From assembly GCF_004923295.1 (NCBI RefSeq), contig NZ_CP039636.1, positions 617,001-681,000 on the forward strand: a stretch of 64,000 nt of DNA, written 5' to 3'. The DNA is from Azospirillum sp. TSH100 (GTDB lineage Bacteria > Pseudomonadota > Alphaproteobacteria > Azospirillales > Azospirillaceae). The position numbers and the translations under genes are program-made. Numbering within the stretch: position 1 is the first letter of the stretch; each line of letters begins with the position of its first letter. Below are positions 8,367 through 17,202 of this stretch, one piece after another. The notes under the pieces are model-generated. The model was not told the DNA's origin, ran no database searches, and was given only the letters and a program-made list of their open reading frames with translations.

Positions 8367-9296
8367 ATGCTGAAATGCCAAATGCGGAAATGGTTGAAGG
8401 CTGCTCTTGTCAGCCTGACGATGTTGTCCGCCGGATCGGCCTGGGCGACCGAGAATTATCAATGGTCCAGCCCCACCGGCATTCTATTCTTCGGTTCCGG
8501 CATGCTGCCGCCGTCGACGCCGGGGGGAACCTTCGGACTGCGTTCGGTCTTCGCCTACAATTCCGCCCTCTACAATCAGTCCGGGCACAAGGTCGACAAC
8601 AATTTCGGCCAGTTCGTGAACGTCACCACCCCCTCCTACATCCGGATGACGGACATCGAGATCCTGGGGGCGAAATGGGGGTTCCTGATCGCCCAGCCGA
8701 TCATGACCTTCAACGGCGGCTTCGACGTTCACACGCCCCGGGGCACGATGGGGCTGCATGACGCCAAGACCGGCTTCGCCGACACAACGATCGAGCCGTT
8801 CCTGCTGCAATGGCATTTCGACGATGTGTTCGTGAACACCGGCGTTGCGATCCAGCCTCCCGTCGGCTCCTATTCCAGCCATACGCTGTTCAATCCGGGG
8901 AACAACTACTGGACCTTCGGCCCGCATGCGGCGGTGACCTACATCTCGCCGTCGGGCTTCGAGGCCTCGTCGATGGTCCGGGTTGATTTCAACACCACCA
9001 ACCCGACCACCCATTACCACACTGGCACGGAACTGAAGATCGAGGCGGCACTGGGCCAGCATTTCGGTGATCTCACTGTCGGTCCGGTCGGGGTGCTCTA
9101 TCAGCAGATCCAGGATGACAGTGCGGCCAGCCTGACCTCCACCGTCCGGTCGCGCGTCTATTCCGCCGGTCTCAGCGTCAACTTCATGCGCCGCGGCTTC
9201 CCGTTCACGCTTCAGGGAACCCTGCTCCAGGATTTCGGTGCCGAAAGCCACACGCAAGGCACGAGCCTGGCCCTGCGCGGCGGGTGGACCTTCTAA
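8367..9296 (+). CDS. Outer-membrane channel of the phenol meta-degradation (Phenol_MetA_deg) type
   Basis: A 309-residue protein with a signal peptide (hydrophobic core KAALVSLTMLSAGSAWA, cleavage after AWA near residue 27). It is followed by alternating strand patterns rich in Tyr, Phe and Gly and ends with an aromatic residue (GGWTF), as beta-barrels do. The segment GFADTTIEPFLLQWHF resembles the outer-membrane family often encoded with meta-cleavage operons. AAGGAGACC precedes the ATG. It probably lets aromatic substrates cross the outer membrane, complementing the MFS importer at the head of the operon. Confidence 0.75.
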   Translation: MLKCQMRKWLKAALVSLTMLSAGSAWATENYQWSSPTGILFFGSGMLPPSTPGGTFGLRSVFAYNSALYNQSGHKVDNNFGQFVNVTTPSYIRMTDIEILGAKWGFLIAQPIMTFNGGFDVHTPRGTMGLHDAKTGFADTTIEPFLLQWHFDDVFVNTGVAIQPPVGSYSSHTLFNPGNNYWTFGPHAAVTYISPSGFEASSMVRVDFNTTNPTTHYHTGTELKIEAALGQHFGDLTVGPVGVLYQQIQDDSAASLTSTVRSRVYSAGLSVNFMRRGFPFTLQGTLLQDFGAESHTQGTSLALRGGWTF

Positions 9297-9340
9297 GGGA
9301 CCCAAAACCCCGACAACAGCATTTTCCATGGGAGAAACCG

Positions 9341-9781
9341 ATGACGGACTCGCTGCCAACCAGCCTGACACTCGATCTTGCCAACCGGATCATCGCGGAA
9401 GCGCTCGCCCAGTCGCGGCGTCTGGGCTACCGGGCGATGGCGGTGGCGGTGCTGGATGAGGCCGGACATGTCAAAGCGATCCAAAGGGAGGATGGCGCCA
9501 GCATGTTCCGTGTCGACATCGCCATCGGCAAAGCCTGGGCGTCGGTGGGCATGGGGGCGTCGAGCCGCCTTCTTGGGCAGCGCGCGGCGGACAACCCGAA
9601 CTTCTTCGTCTCCCTGGCCGCCACGGCGCAGGGCCGCTTCCTGCCGCAGACCGGCGCGGTTCTGATCAAGCATCCCGACGGACGCATTCTCGGGGCGGCC
9701 GGCGCCAGCGGCGGCACCGGTGACGAGGACGAGGAAATCTGCATCCATGGCATCGAAGCCGCCGGACTGTGCCATGGCTGA
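9341..9781 (+). CDS. GlcG/HbpS family heme-binding-like protein
   Basis: A 146-residue single-domain protein of the HbpS/GlcG fold. Family signatures are LTLDLANRIIAEAL at the start, VAVLDEAGHVKAIQREDGA in the middle and GAAGASGGTGDEDEEICIHG at the end. GGAG lies 7 nt before the ATG. Family members bind heme or small cofactors and are frequent in catabolic operons, with unclear biochemical roles. It overlaps the amidohydrolase start by 8 bp, indicating translational coupling. Confidence 0.85.
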   Translation: MTDSLPTSLTLDLANRIIAEALAQSRRLGYRAMAVAVLDEAGHVKAIQREDGASMFRVDIAIGKAWASVGMGASSRLLGQRAADNPNFFVSLAATAQGRFLPQTGAVLIKHPDGRILGAAGASGGTGDEDEEICIHGIEAAGLCHG

Positions 9782-10820
9782 GCTGGCCGCACCCTGTTCA
9801 TGCCACGCCGGCGGCGGCATCGACGTCCACGCCCATGTCGTGCCGGAGCATTTTCCTGCCTATCTGGGCAGCCGGGTGCCGGCGCACTGGCCGTCGATGG
9901 CCGCCGCGCACGCCTGCCACCGTCATGTGATGATCGACGGCGGGATTTACCGCACCGTGTCGGACCGCTGTTGGGATGTCGGCAAGCGGATCGCCGACCT
10001 CAAGCAGATGGGCGTCACCCTGCAGGCTGTCTCGCCGATGCCGGAACTGCTGTCCTACTGGCTGGACCCGCGGGATGCCCATCAACTGCTGCGGTACATC
10101 AACGAGCAGATCGCCGACATGGTGTCACGCGCCGACGGCGTCCTGATCGGACTGGGCGCGGTTCCGTTGCAGGACATCGACCTTGCCATCGCGGAGCTGG
10201 AGCATGCGGTGGCCCGGCTGGGCTTCGTCGGGGTGGAGATCGGCAGCAACGTGAACGGCGTTCCAATCGGCGACCCGCGGTTCGATCCCTTCTTCGAGGC
10301 CTGCGAGGCCCTGGGTGCGGCGGTGTTCGTCCATGCCGTCCGTCCGACCGGGATGGACCGGCTGGTCGGACCCGCAGCGTTGCAGCAGGTGCTGGCCTAT
10401 CCCAGCGATGTCGGCCTTGCCGCGGCGTCGGTGCTGACCGCCGGATTGCTCGACCGGCACCCCGCTCTGCGCATCGCCTTCAGCCATGGCGGCGGGACGC
10501 TCGCATCGCTGCTGCCCCGGCTGGAGAGGGCGCGGCAGGTGTTTCCGGCCCTGCGTGACAGCCTTCACACATCCCCCGCGGAACAGGCCCGCAAGCTGTT
10601 CTTCGACACCCTTGTCTTCGATGCGGCGACTCTCCGCCATCTGACCGGACTGTTCGGCGCGTCGCAACTGATGGTCGGGACCGACCATCCCTTCAATTTC
10701 CAGGATTCCACCCCGTTGGCCAGTCTGGACGACGCCGGCTTCGACGCGGACACGCTGGCGCTGCTGCGTCATCGCAATGCCGAGCGCTTTCTGGGTCTCG
10801 CTCAAAGGACATTCCCATGA
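9774..10820 (+). CDS. Amidohydrolase 2 family protein, ACMSD-like decarboxylase or hydrolase
   Basis: A 348-residue TIM-barrel metal enzyme with metal ligands H-x-H in GIDVHAHVVPEHFP, histidines in VFVHAVRP and AFSHGGGTLASLLPR, and an aspartate in GTDHPFNF. The family includes 2-amino-3-carboxymuconate semialdehyde decarboxylase and hydroxybenzoate decarboxylases. Next to an extradiol dioxygenase, decarboxylation of a carboxylated ring or ring-cleavage product is likely. The ATG at 9774 overlaps the preceding gene; the open frame continues upstream inside that gene without support. It ends with ATGA overlap into the VOC gene. Confidence 0.8.
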   Translation: MAELAAPCSCHAGGGIDVHAHVVPEHFPAYLGSRVPAHWPSMAAAHACHRHVMIDGGIYRTVSDRCWDVGKRIADLKQMGVTLQAVSPMPELLSYWLDPRDAHQLLRYINEQIADMVSRADGVLIGLGAVPLQDIDLAIAELEHAVARLGFVGVEIGSNVNGVPIGDPRFDPFFEACEALGAAVFVHAVRPTGMDRLVGPAALQQVLAYPSDVGLAAASVLTAGLLDRHPALRIAFSHGGGTLASLLPRLERARQVFPALRDSLHTSPAEQARKLFFDTLVFDAATLRHLTGLFGASQLMVGTDHPFNFQDSTPLASLDDAGFDADTLALLRHRNAERFLGLAQRTFP

Positions 10821-11725
10821 CATCACCTTTCGTCGCCGCGCTGCGCAGCGTGGCGCTGAACGTGCCCGATCCCGACCTTGCGGCGGGGTTCTATACCGAG
10901 GTGTGGAACCTCGCCGTGGCGGACCGGCGGGACGGTGCGGTCTATCTGCGCGGCAGCGGCCCGGCCCATCATCTCCTGGCCCTGCACCTGGGAGACCGGG
11001 CGGAAATCCGCAACGTCACCTTCCGGGCACGCAGCGCCGACGTCCTGCCTGTGCTGGCCGACCGGACGGTCGGGGCCGGTGGGCGCGTCCTTCAACCGGC
11101 GGCGCCGGTCACCGAACCGGGAGGCGGCATGGCCCTGACCATCGCCGACCAGGACGGGCGCATCTTCCGCTTCGTCCATGGTGACACGGAGCATGCCGCT
11201 GATGGGACCGCTGTTCCCGATCGTCCGGTCCGTCTTGCCCATGTGGTGCTCAACAGCCACGACGTTTCGCGGTCCCAGGACTTTTTCGAGCGCGCCCTCG
11301 GCTTCACGCTGTCCGACCGCACGCGGATGATGGCCTTTCTGCGCTGCGACAGCGACCACCATTGCGTTGCCTTCGGCGATTCGGACCGCGACAGCCTGAA
11401 CCACATCGCCTTTCTGATGCCCGACCTTGATTCCGTGATGAGGGGAGGAGGGCGCATGAAGGACGCCGGCTATCCGGTCGGATGGGGGCCGGGCCGTCAC
11501 GGGCCGGGCAACAACGCCTTCAATTACTTCGTCGGCCCGTTCGGTGTGGTCATCGAATACACGGCCGAGGTGCTCCAGGTCGACGACAGCTACCCCACCG
11601 GCGGGCCGGAGGATTGGACCTGGCCGCCGGGACGGATCGACCAATGGGGCATCGGCCAGCCGCCGACGCCGGCGATCAAGGAGGCCCAGCAGGCGATCCG
11701 TTTCATGCCGCCCGCCGCCTTCTGA
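10817..11725 (+). CDS. Type I extradiol (VOC) ring-cleavage dioxygenase
   Basis: A 302-residue two-module VOC protein like catechol 2,3-dioxygenases. The C-terminal module carries the iron ligands: His in LAHVVLNSHD, His in DSLNHIAFLMPD, and Glu in VVIEYTAEVLQV. The N-terminal module (SVALNVPDPDLAAGFY) lacks them, as usual. It probably cleaves a dihydroxylated ring produced by the flavin hydroxylase at the end of the operon. The start codon overlaps the amidohydrolase stop as ATGA. The precise catechol is unknown. Confidence 0.85.
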   Translation: MTSPFVAALRSVALNVPDPDLAAGFYTEVWNLAVADRRDGAVYLRGSGPAHHLLALHLGDRAEIRNVTFRARSADVLPVLADRTVGAGGRVLQPAAPVTEPGGGMALTIADQDGRIFRFVHGDTEHAADGTAVPDRPVRLAHVVLNSHDVSRSQDFFERALGFTLSDRTRMMAFLRCDSDHHCVAFGDSDRDSLNHIAFLMPDLDSVMRGGGRMKDAGYPVGWGPGRHGPGNNAFNYFVGPFGVVIEYTAEVLQVDDSYPTGGPEDWTWPPGRIDQWGIGQPPTPAIKEAQQAIRFMPPAAF

Positions 11726-11773
11726 CCGGCCGCCGCCACGTCTTCTCCCAACTCCGACAGAGAACCTCTCACC

Positions 11774-12646
11774 ATGAAATTCGTTTCCTTCCGATCCGCC
11801 ACGACCACTCGGATTGGCGTTCTCGACGGCGACGCCGTGATCGACTTGAACGCCTTGCGGCCGGACATCCCCGCCGATCTGACCAAAGCGCTGGCCTCCG
11901 GGGCCGATCTTGTGGCGGCGGGAGAGGCCGCGCTGGCGTCGGACGCTCGCCGCATCGCGGCCTCGGGCCTGAAACTCGCGCCGGTGGTCCCCCGTCCCGG
12001 CAAGATCGTCTGTCTCGGCCTCAATTATTTCGATCATGCCAAGGAGGGCGGCCGGGAGAAGCCCGACTATCCCTGGTTCTTCCTGCGTGGCGCCACATCG
12101 CTGATCGCCGCCGACGAGCCGGGAATCCGTCCGCGGGTGTCGGAAAAGCTCGATTACGAAGCCGAACTCGCGGTGGTCATCGGCAAGTCCGGCCGCCATG
12201 TCCCGGTGGACCGGGCGCTGGAGCTTGTGTTCGGCTACGCCTGTTTCAACGACATCTCGGTGCGCGATTACCAGAAGCGGACCCCGCAATGGACGATCGG
12301 CAAGAATTTCGACGGAACCGGCGCCTTCGGCCCACATCTCGTCACCGCCGACGAACTGCCGCCGGGCGCGGCCGGCCTGCGGATCCAGTGCCGGCTGAAC
12401 GGTGAGGTGATGCAGGACGCCAACACCGCATCGATGATCTGGGGTGTGGCGGAAACCATCGCGATTTTGACCGAATGCCTGACGCTCGAACCCGGCGACG
12501 TGATCGTCATGGGCACGCCGGCCGGCGTCGGCTTTGCGCGGAACCCGCCGGTCTGGATGCGCGACGGCGACCGCGTCGAGGTCGAGATCGACGGTATCGG
12601 GCTGCTGGCCACCACCATCCGTGACGAACAGGAGCCGGCCCGATGA
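11774..12646 (+). CDS. Fumarylacetoacetate hydrolase (FAH) family protein
   Basis: A 290-residue FAH-fold protein with metal-binding glutamates in KLDYEAELAVVIGK, the family signature CLGLNYFDHAKE, and GDVIVMGTPAGVGFARNP. Members hydrolyse, hydrate, isomerise or decarboxylate ring-cleavage products. Here it should process the product of the extradiol dioxygenase, possibly covering the step for which the operon has no separate hydratase. It lies 48 bp after the VOC gene and overlaps the hydroxylase start by 4 bp. Confidence 0.85.
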   Translation: MKFVSFRSATTTRIGVLDGDAVIDLNALRPDIPADLTKALASGADLVAAGEAALASDARRIAASGLKLAPVVPRPGKIVCLGLNYFDHAKEGGREKPDYPWFFLRGATSLIAADEPGIRPRVSEKLDYEAELAVVIGKSGRHVPVDRALELVFGYACFNDISVRDYQKRTPQWTIGKNFDGTGAFGPHLVTADELPPGAAGLRIQCRLNGEVMQDANTASMIWGVAETIAILTECLTLEPGDVIVMGTPAGVGFARNPPVWMRDGDRVEVEIDGIGLLATTIRDEQEPAR

Positions 12647-14232
12647 GTGGAGGTCATGCAAGCGCGGTTTACGACGTCGCCATCGTCGGCTTCGGCCCCT
12701 CCGGAGCGGTGGCGGCCAACCTGCTGGGCCAGTATGGTCTGACGGTCTTCGTCTGCGACCGCCAGCGCGAGGTCTACGACAAGCCGCGGGCGATCGCGCT
12801 GGACCACGAGATCATGCGCGTGTTCCAGCAGATCGGGGTCGCCGACGCGGTGTCGGCCTGGGCGGCCCCCTTCACGCCGTCGGAATATTACGGCGTCGAC
12901 GGCGATCTCATCAAACGCTTCACAATGGTCGATCCGCCCTATCCCCTGGCCCATCCCCCGTCGCTGGTGTTCACCCAGCCGCCGGTGGAGGCGATCCTGC
13001 GCGAGGCGGCGCGGAACCGGAAGACGGTGGAGGTCGCTCTCGGCTGCGAACTGACCGATCTCCATCAGGATGGCGATCGGCCCGAAGAGCCGGTGACGCT
13101 GGACCTGACCGGTGACGACGGCACCGCCCACCGGGTGCGGGCACGCTATGTGATCGCCTGCGACGGTGCCTCCAGCACGGCGCGCCGGCTTGTCGGGATC
13201 GACCTGGAGGATCTGATCTTCGACGAACCGTGGCTGGTCGTCGACGTGCTGGTCAACGAGCAGGGGCTGGCGAAGCTGCCGCCCGTCAGCGTCCAGTATT
13301 GCGAACCGCAACGGCCCTGCACCTACGTGATCGGCCCGAAGAATCATCGGCGTTGGGAAATCTCGCTTCTGCCCGGCGAGGATCCCAGGGAGATGGCGAC
13401 CGAGACGGCGACCTGGGAGCTGCTGTCACGCTGGCTGACGCCCGAGGACGGCCAGCTCTGGAGACAGGCCAGCTACCGGTTCCATGCGCTCGTGGCGCGG
13501 GACTGGCGGCGCGGGCGGGTCTTCGTGGCCGGCGATGCGGCGCACCAGCAGCCGCCCTTTCTCGGGCAGGGCATGTGCCAGGGAGTGCGGGACGTCGCCA
13601 ATCTGGCCTGGAAGCTGCGCGCCGTCCTGGCCGGGCAGGCCGACGACCGGCTGCTCGACAGTTATGGCATCGAACGCAGCCATCACGTCCGGCGTCTGAC
13701 CGGACGGCTCAAGGAGATCGGCGCCCTCATCTGTGAACGCGACGTTGCGAAGGCCCGCGAACGGGATGCCCACCTGATCGCCGCCAGCGGCGGCACGATC
13801 CGCAGCGAGCCGCGGCAGAACATCCAGCCGGCGCTGGAAGGCGGGCTGATATCGCCGGATGCCCACCCAGCGAACGGGACGCTTTTTCCGCAGCCATGGA
13901 TCGTCGCTGGTCCTGAGCCGGTCCGGATGGACGATCTTTGCGGCAGCGGCTGGCGGATCGTGTTCGATGCCCAGATCTTGCCGCCTCCGAAACTTCCGGC
14001 AGCCGCGATCGAGCGCCTTGCGCCGCGTGTCGTCGGCATTCTGGCCGACCGGGATTCCGGTCCGCCGCAGGATGCCCTGCAGGAGGCGGACGGTGTGGTG
14101 GTGGGTTGGTTCCGCCGGCACGGCTGTGTCGCCGCGATCATACGTCCGGACCATTACGTCTACGGCGTGGCCGCGACCGCGGATGATCTGCTGCGGCAGG
14201 TGAACGGCCTTCCGGCACGGATTCACGGCTGA
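12643..14232 (+). CDS. FAD-dependent aromatic hydroxylase, MhpA-like
   Basis: A 529-residue class A flavin monooxygenase. The FAD dinucleotide motif is VAIVGFGPSGAVAANLLGQY, the DG motif is YVIACDGASSTAR, and the GD motif is GRVFVAGDAAHQQPPFLGQG. A C-terminal thioredoxin-like extension matches the length of 3-(3-hydroxyphenyl)propionate and resorcinol hydroxylases. It should add a hydroxyl ortho to a phenolic OH to make the dioxygenase substrate. It starts with ATGA overlap and ends the operon. The natural phenol is unknown. Confidence 0.85.
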   Translation: MSGGHASAVYDVAIVGFGPSGAVAANLLGQYGLTVFVCDRQREVYDKPRAIALDHEIMRVFQQIGVADAVSAWAAPFTPSEYYGVDGDLIKRFTMVDPPYPLAHPPSLVFTQPPVEAILREAARNRKTVEVALGCELTDLHQDGDRPEEPVTLDLTGDDGTAHRVRARYVIACDGASSTARRLVGIDLEDLIFDEPWLVVDVLVNEQGLAKLPPVSVQYCEPQRPCTYVIGPKNHRRWEISLLPGEDPREMATETATWELLSRWLTPEDGQLWRQASYRFHALVARDWRRGRVFVAGDAAHQQPPFLGQGMCQGVRDVANLAWKLRAVLAGQADDRLLDSYGIERSHHVRRLTGRLKEIGALICERDVAKARERDAHLIAASGGTIRSEPRQNIQPALEGGLISPDAHPANGTLFPQPWIVAGPEPVRMDDLCGSGWRIVFDAQILPPPKLPAAAIERLAPRVVGILADRDSGPPQDALQEADGVVVGWFRRHGCVAAIIRPDHYVYGVAATADDLLRQVNGLPARIHG

Positions 14233-14234
14233 CG

Positions 14235-14263
14235 GGCGCCGGTCGATGGACCGGAGAGGCGCC
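14235..14263 (+). terminator. GC-rich hairpin after the aromatic operon
   Basis: GGCGCC-GGTC pairs with GACC-GG-AGA-GGCGCC around a GATG loop, just after the hydroxylase stop. There is no T-tract, so it may be a weak terminator or only an mRNA 3' structure. Confidence 0.35.
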
Positions 14264-14298
14264 TCGTCCCCGTGACGTGATCCCGATCGAGCGAGACC

Positions 14299-15648
14299 AT
14301 GGAACACCCTGAAAGACACACGGACCACCGCCTGGAGGCACGGGCGAAAGCCTTGGGACTAACCGATCGCCACCGGGCGCTTTTGCGGGAGTTCGGTAAA
14401 CCTTTCGGAGGGCAGGTCGACCGCATCGTCGATCAGATGGTCAGGGGACTGGCGCCGGCCGTCCCGTCGGCGGCGATGGGGGAGTTTCCCGCCGCCGCCG
14501 ACCGGATCCGGGACTGCCAGCGGACTTCCTTCATCCGCATGTGGTCGGGGGATGTGTTGAATTCGTGGCTGGACGACAGTCATGACGGCATATTGGCGGC
14601 GTTGCGGCGTCTGGAACTCGACCCTTTCCTCTACACCACGGACGCCTACACCGGTGCCCTGAACGCCATTGGCGCCTTCGGGATGGAGCTTTTCCGCCGT
14701 CGGACCGAGAAACAGACCCTGCTGGTGCAGGTTCTGAACATCTACTCCACGATCGACCGCGGCGCGATCGTCCGTCGCTACGGCGATCGGCTGAAGCTGG
14801 ACGTTACGCAGCAGACCCGTTCGCTGGCCGACGGGCTGGAGGCCACCACCCTGCGCATGATCGGTTCGTTGGGTGGTGCGGTGGACACTTTGTCGGATTT
14901 CGCCGGGGCTTTGCATCGTCGCACCGAAAGCACGGTCACCGAAGCCGCGGGTGTGGAGGCCGTCTCCCGCGAAGCCCACGAGGGCGCCGACGAGTGTGCG
15001 CGGATGGTCCAGGCATTGTCGGAGACCATTCGGGACATTGGCGGGAAGGCCGGGCTCGTCGATTCTGCTGTCGACGACGTGCTGGGGGCTGCGCGCTCGG
15101 CCGGCGCGGCGACGGACATCCTGATGGAGAATCTCGGGGAAATCAGCAGCGCGGTGAACGCCATTCGGGCTGTTGCGACCCAGACGAATGTTCTGGCGCT
15201 GAACGCCGCCATCGAAGCATCGCGGTCCGGGGCTGCGGGACGTGGATTTGCCGTCGTGGCGTCGGAGGTCAAGGCATTGGCCGGCCAGACCGCCTTCACG
15301 ACGGACCGCATCGCCCAGGTGATTGCGACAATCAACGATCAGACGCGGAGAACGGGCACCGCCGTCCGGTCCGTCGTTGACATGGTCGACGGCGCTCGAC
15401 TGGCGGCGGCCTCGATCGCCACGGCTGTGGAGGAACAATCGGCCGTCGTACGGGGGATCTCGGCAAATCTGGACCGGGCTGCTGAGTCAAGCAGGCACGT
15501 CTTCAAGGCTGCCGCGAACATTGGCGCGATGGTCCGGTCTACCGATGAGGACGTCAGCAGGCTTCAGGAGTGCATCGTCCGCCTGAAGGACGACAGTGCG
15601 GATCTCGAAACCAAAACCTCAGTGCTGCTGGAGCGGATACGCGCATGA
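14299..15648 (+). CDS. Soluble methyl-accepting chemotaxis protein with protoglobin-like N-terminal domain
   Basis: A 449-residue chemoreceptor without transmembrane segments. Residues about 10-185 resemble the protoglobin sensor of HemAT-type receptors. Residues about 200-440 form the helical signalling region, with the hairpin tip TQTNVLALNAAIEASRSG and AGRGFAVVASEVKALAGQT. By manual alignment of the segment before LDPFLY, the proximal heme histidine of HemAT is replaced by leucine, so oxygen sensing by heme is doubtful. It follows the aromatic operon by 66 bp and may couple metabolism to motility. The start is the ATG at 14299 with a weak ribosome binding site. Confidence 0.8.
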   Translation: MEHPERHTDHRLEARAKALGLTDRHRALLREFGKPFGGQVDRIVDQMVRGLAPAVPSAAMGEFPAAADRIRDCQRTSFIRMWSGDVLNSWLDDSHDGILAALRRLELDPFLYTTDAYTGALNAIGAFGMELFRRRTEKQTLLVQVLNIYSTIDRGAIVRRYGDRLKLDVTQQTRSLADGLEATTLRMIGSLGGAVDTLSDFAGALHRRTESTVTEAAGVEAVSREAHEGADECARMVQALSETIRDIGGKAGLVDSAVDDVLGAARSAGAATDILMENLGEISSAVNAIRAVATQTNVLALNAAIEASRSGAAGRGFAVVASEVKALAGQTAFTTDRIAQVIATINDQTRRTGTAVRSVVDMVDGARLAAASIATAVEEQSAVVRGISANLDRAAESSRHVFKAAANIGAMVRSTDEDVSRLQECIVRLKDDSADLETKTSVLLERIRA

Positions 15649-16194
15649 TCCCGCCCCGGATTGGTGGTTCTTGGGCACTCTGAGGTGATGTGGTGGACGG
15701 CCCTTCAACCTTCTGGGATCGGTGGCAAGCTGACGCCGTCGAATAAACCAGCTCAGTGGAGCCGTCCACACATGGCGAAGCCGCTTGAGGGACATATCAG
15801 GGAATATGGGCCTTGCGTCATGACCACTCAGTTCTGCCGCCTCTCCATGGCCGTTTGAACGGGTGCAGATCAAGATGCCGCGACGAAGCCTTACGATGCG
15901 TTTTGTAAAGGCCAAATCCTGCCCCCGCACCCAAATCAGAAAAGCCTGCCGAGCAAACGCTCGGCAGGCTTCCTATTGTCGATAATTTTGCATTCGGGAT
16001 GGTTTTGGGACAATGTCGTGGAAGCGCCAGGATGGAAACGCCGAGGTGAATTGGGCAAGGAAACATGCGCTGGAGGCAATCAGGCTCCGTTCCTTGTGCG
16101 TAACGGCGGATGCAGGTTCACTCGTGTCCAGATCATCGCGCTCCTTGTAAGGACCGGCCTTTTGGCGGGGATACACGTCGCTGGCGGCGGGTTT
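15649..16194. other. Gene-free interval between the chemoreceptor and GntR gene
   Basis: No supported gene. A perfect 9-bp inverted repeat (GTGGACGGC at 15693-15701, GCCGTCCAC at 15761-15769) flanks about 59 bp, and a strong hairpin lies at 15942-15971. Short frames here match nothing I recognise; a decayed mobile-element end is possible but unproven. Confidence 0.5.
15942..15971 (-). terminator. Rho-independent terminator-like hairpin, probably for the GntR gene
   Basis: AAGCCTGCCGAGC and GCTCGGCAGGCTT form a perfect 13-bp stem around AAAC. On the minus strand the stem is followed by TTTTCTGATTT, a better U-tract than on the plus strand. It could act in both directions between the convergent chemoreceptor and GntR genes. 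Confidence 0.75.
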
Positions 16195-16905
16195 TCAGGA
16201 TGGGAAAGTCATGGCCTTGTCCATCGGGATTTCCTGGCGCAGCACCTGAAGCGCGATCGCTCCGGCTTCCTTGACATGCGCCAGACAGGTCGCCTCCGCT
16301 TGGTCGGCATCGCGTGCACGCAGGGCGGCGAGAATACGTTCCAACTCCGTCGGGCCGTTCTTGTTGCGGCCGGTTGAACTGATCGTCATCGCCCGCAGGT
16401 AGGTTATGCGCGCGTTCAGCGTCTGGACGATGTCCCAGGCGACGTCTTTCCCGCCGCTGAGGAACATGATCTCGTAAAAGCGCGTGGTGGCGTCCAGGAC
16501 CTGTTTGATGTCGTGCTGCTCATAGCCTCGTCGGATGTCCTGCAAGGCTGCGTCGAGGCTTGCGAAGTCCTGGTCCGATGCGCTCTCGGCGCAGGCCCGC
16601 GCCGCCGACCCTTCCAGGATCGAACGCAGTTCGTAGATTTGCCGTGCGGTCGAATCCGTCAGGCGGGCGACCATCGGACCCTGATGCGGAATATTCTCGA
16701 CCAGCCCCTCCGTTTCGAGATGCCGCAGAACCTCACGGACGACGGTCCTGCTGACGCCCAACTGCTCGACCAGCGCACGCTCGACCAGACGGTCGCCCGG
16801 CTTGAACTGCATGCTGACAATGGCGTCCCGCAGCTTTTCAAGGGCAAGGGTGCGTAGCGTCCGGATTTCGCGGTCAACTTTAAGGGACGGCGATCCATCG
16901 CTCAT
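16195..16905 (-). CDS. GntR family regulator, FadR/FCD subfamily
   Basis: A 236-residue transcription factor with an N-terminal winged helix (ERALVEQLGVSRTVVREVLRHLETEGLV, about residues 40-67). The C-terminal FCD ligand domain contains IYELRSILEGSAARACAE. FCD regulators usually sense organic acids and repress neighbouring catabolic genes. It is divergent from the operon starting at 17203, with two matching GGTATACC-containing sites between them. I chose the ATG at 16905, at the natural family start and behind GAGAG; the open frame extends to 17538 through the regulatory region. Confidence 0.9.
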   Translation of the reverse strand: MSDGSPSLKVDREIRTLRTLALEKLRDAIVSMQFKPGDRLVERALVEQLGVSRTVVREVLRHLETEGLVENIPHQGPMVARLTDSTARQIYELRSILEGSAARACAESASDQDFASLDAALQDIRRGYEQHDIKQVLDATTRFYEIMFLSGGKDVAWDIVQTLNARITYLRAMTISSTGRNKNGPTELERILAALRARDADQAEATCLAHVKEAGAIALQVLRQEIPMDKAMTFPS

Positions 16906-17202
16906 TGGGTTGTTCTCTCGTCTGTCCAACCACGCTGCATAACACGGAATCCACCCTTCATTCAAAGATGGCCGAAGCGGTTCAGGCCGTGATCGCATTT
17001 CGGTATACCATAATACCATATTATGGAAATGCAAGGGTTGTCGGGTCAGGCCGGCCGCTCTTTCCCTGCACCTTTCGTGGTTCGGAACCCTTCGGAAGAG
17101 CAGTCCGAACGGCAGAAGCTTCGGCTCCCTGATGATTCGCAAATCCAGCTTGATCCGCACCGCCGTATGATGGTATACCATAATACGAGATGACGAGGAT
17201 CT
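16906..17202. promoter_or_regulatory. Divergent regulatory region with two related GntR-type operators
   Basis: The 15-mer GGTATACCATAATAC occurs twice, at 17002-17016 and 17172-17186. The first copy also forms a perfect inverted repeat CCATAATA-CCA-TATTATGG (17008-17026); the second contains the 10-bp palindrome TGGTATACCA (17171-17180). Such AT-rich GTATAC palindromes are typical FadR/VanR-type operators. One copy is near each gene start, consistent with autoregulation and control of the operon. Confidence 0.7.

Noticed and set aside
10823-12661. Long minus-strand frame (about 612 codons) across the VOC and FAH genes
   Set aside because: It has no domain motif, spans two well-supported genes on the other strand and lacks a ribosome binding site.
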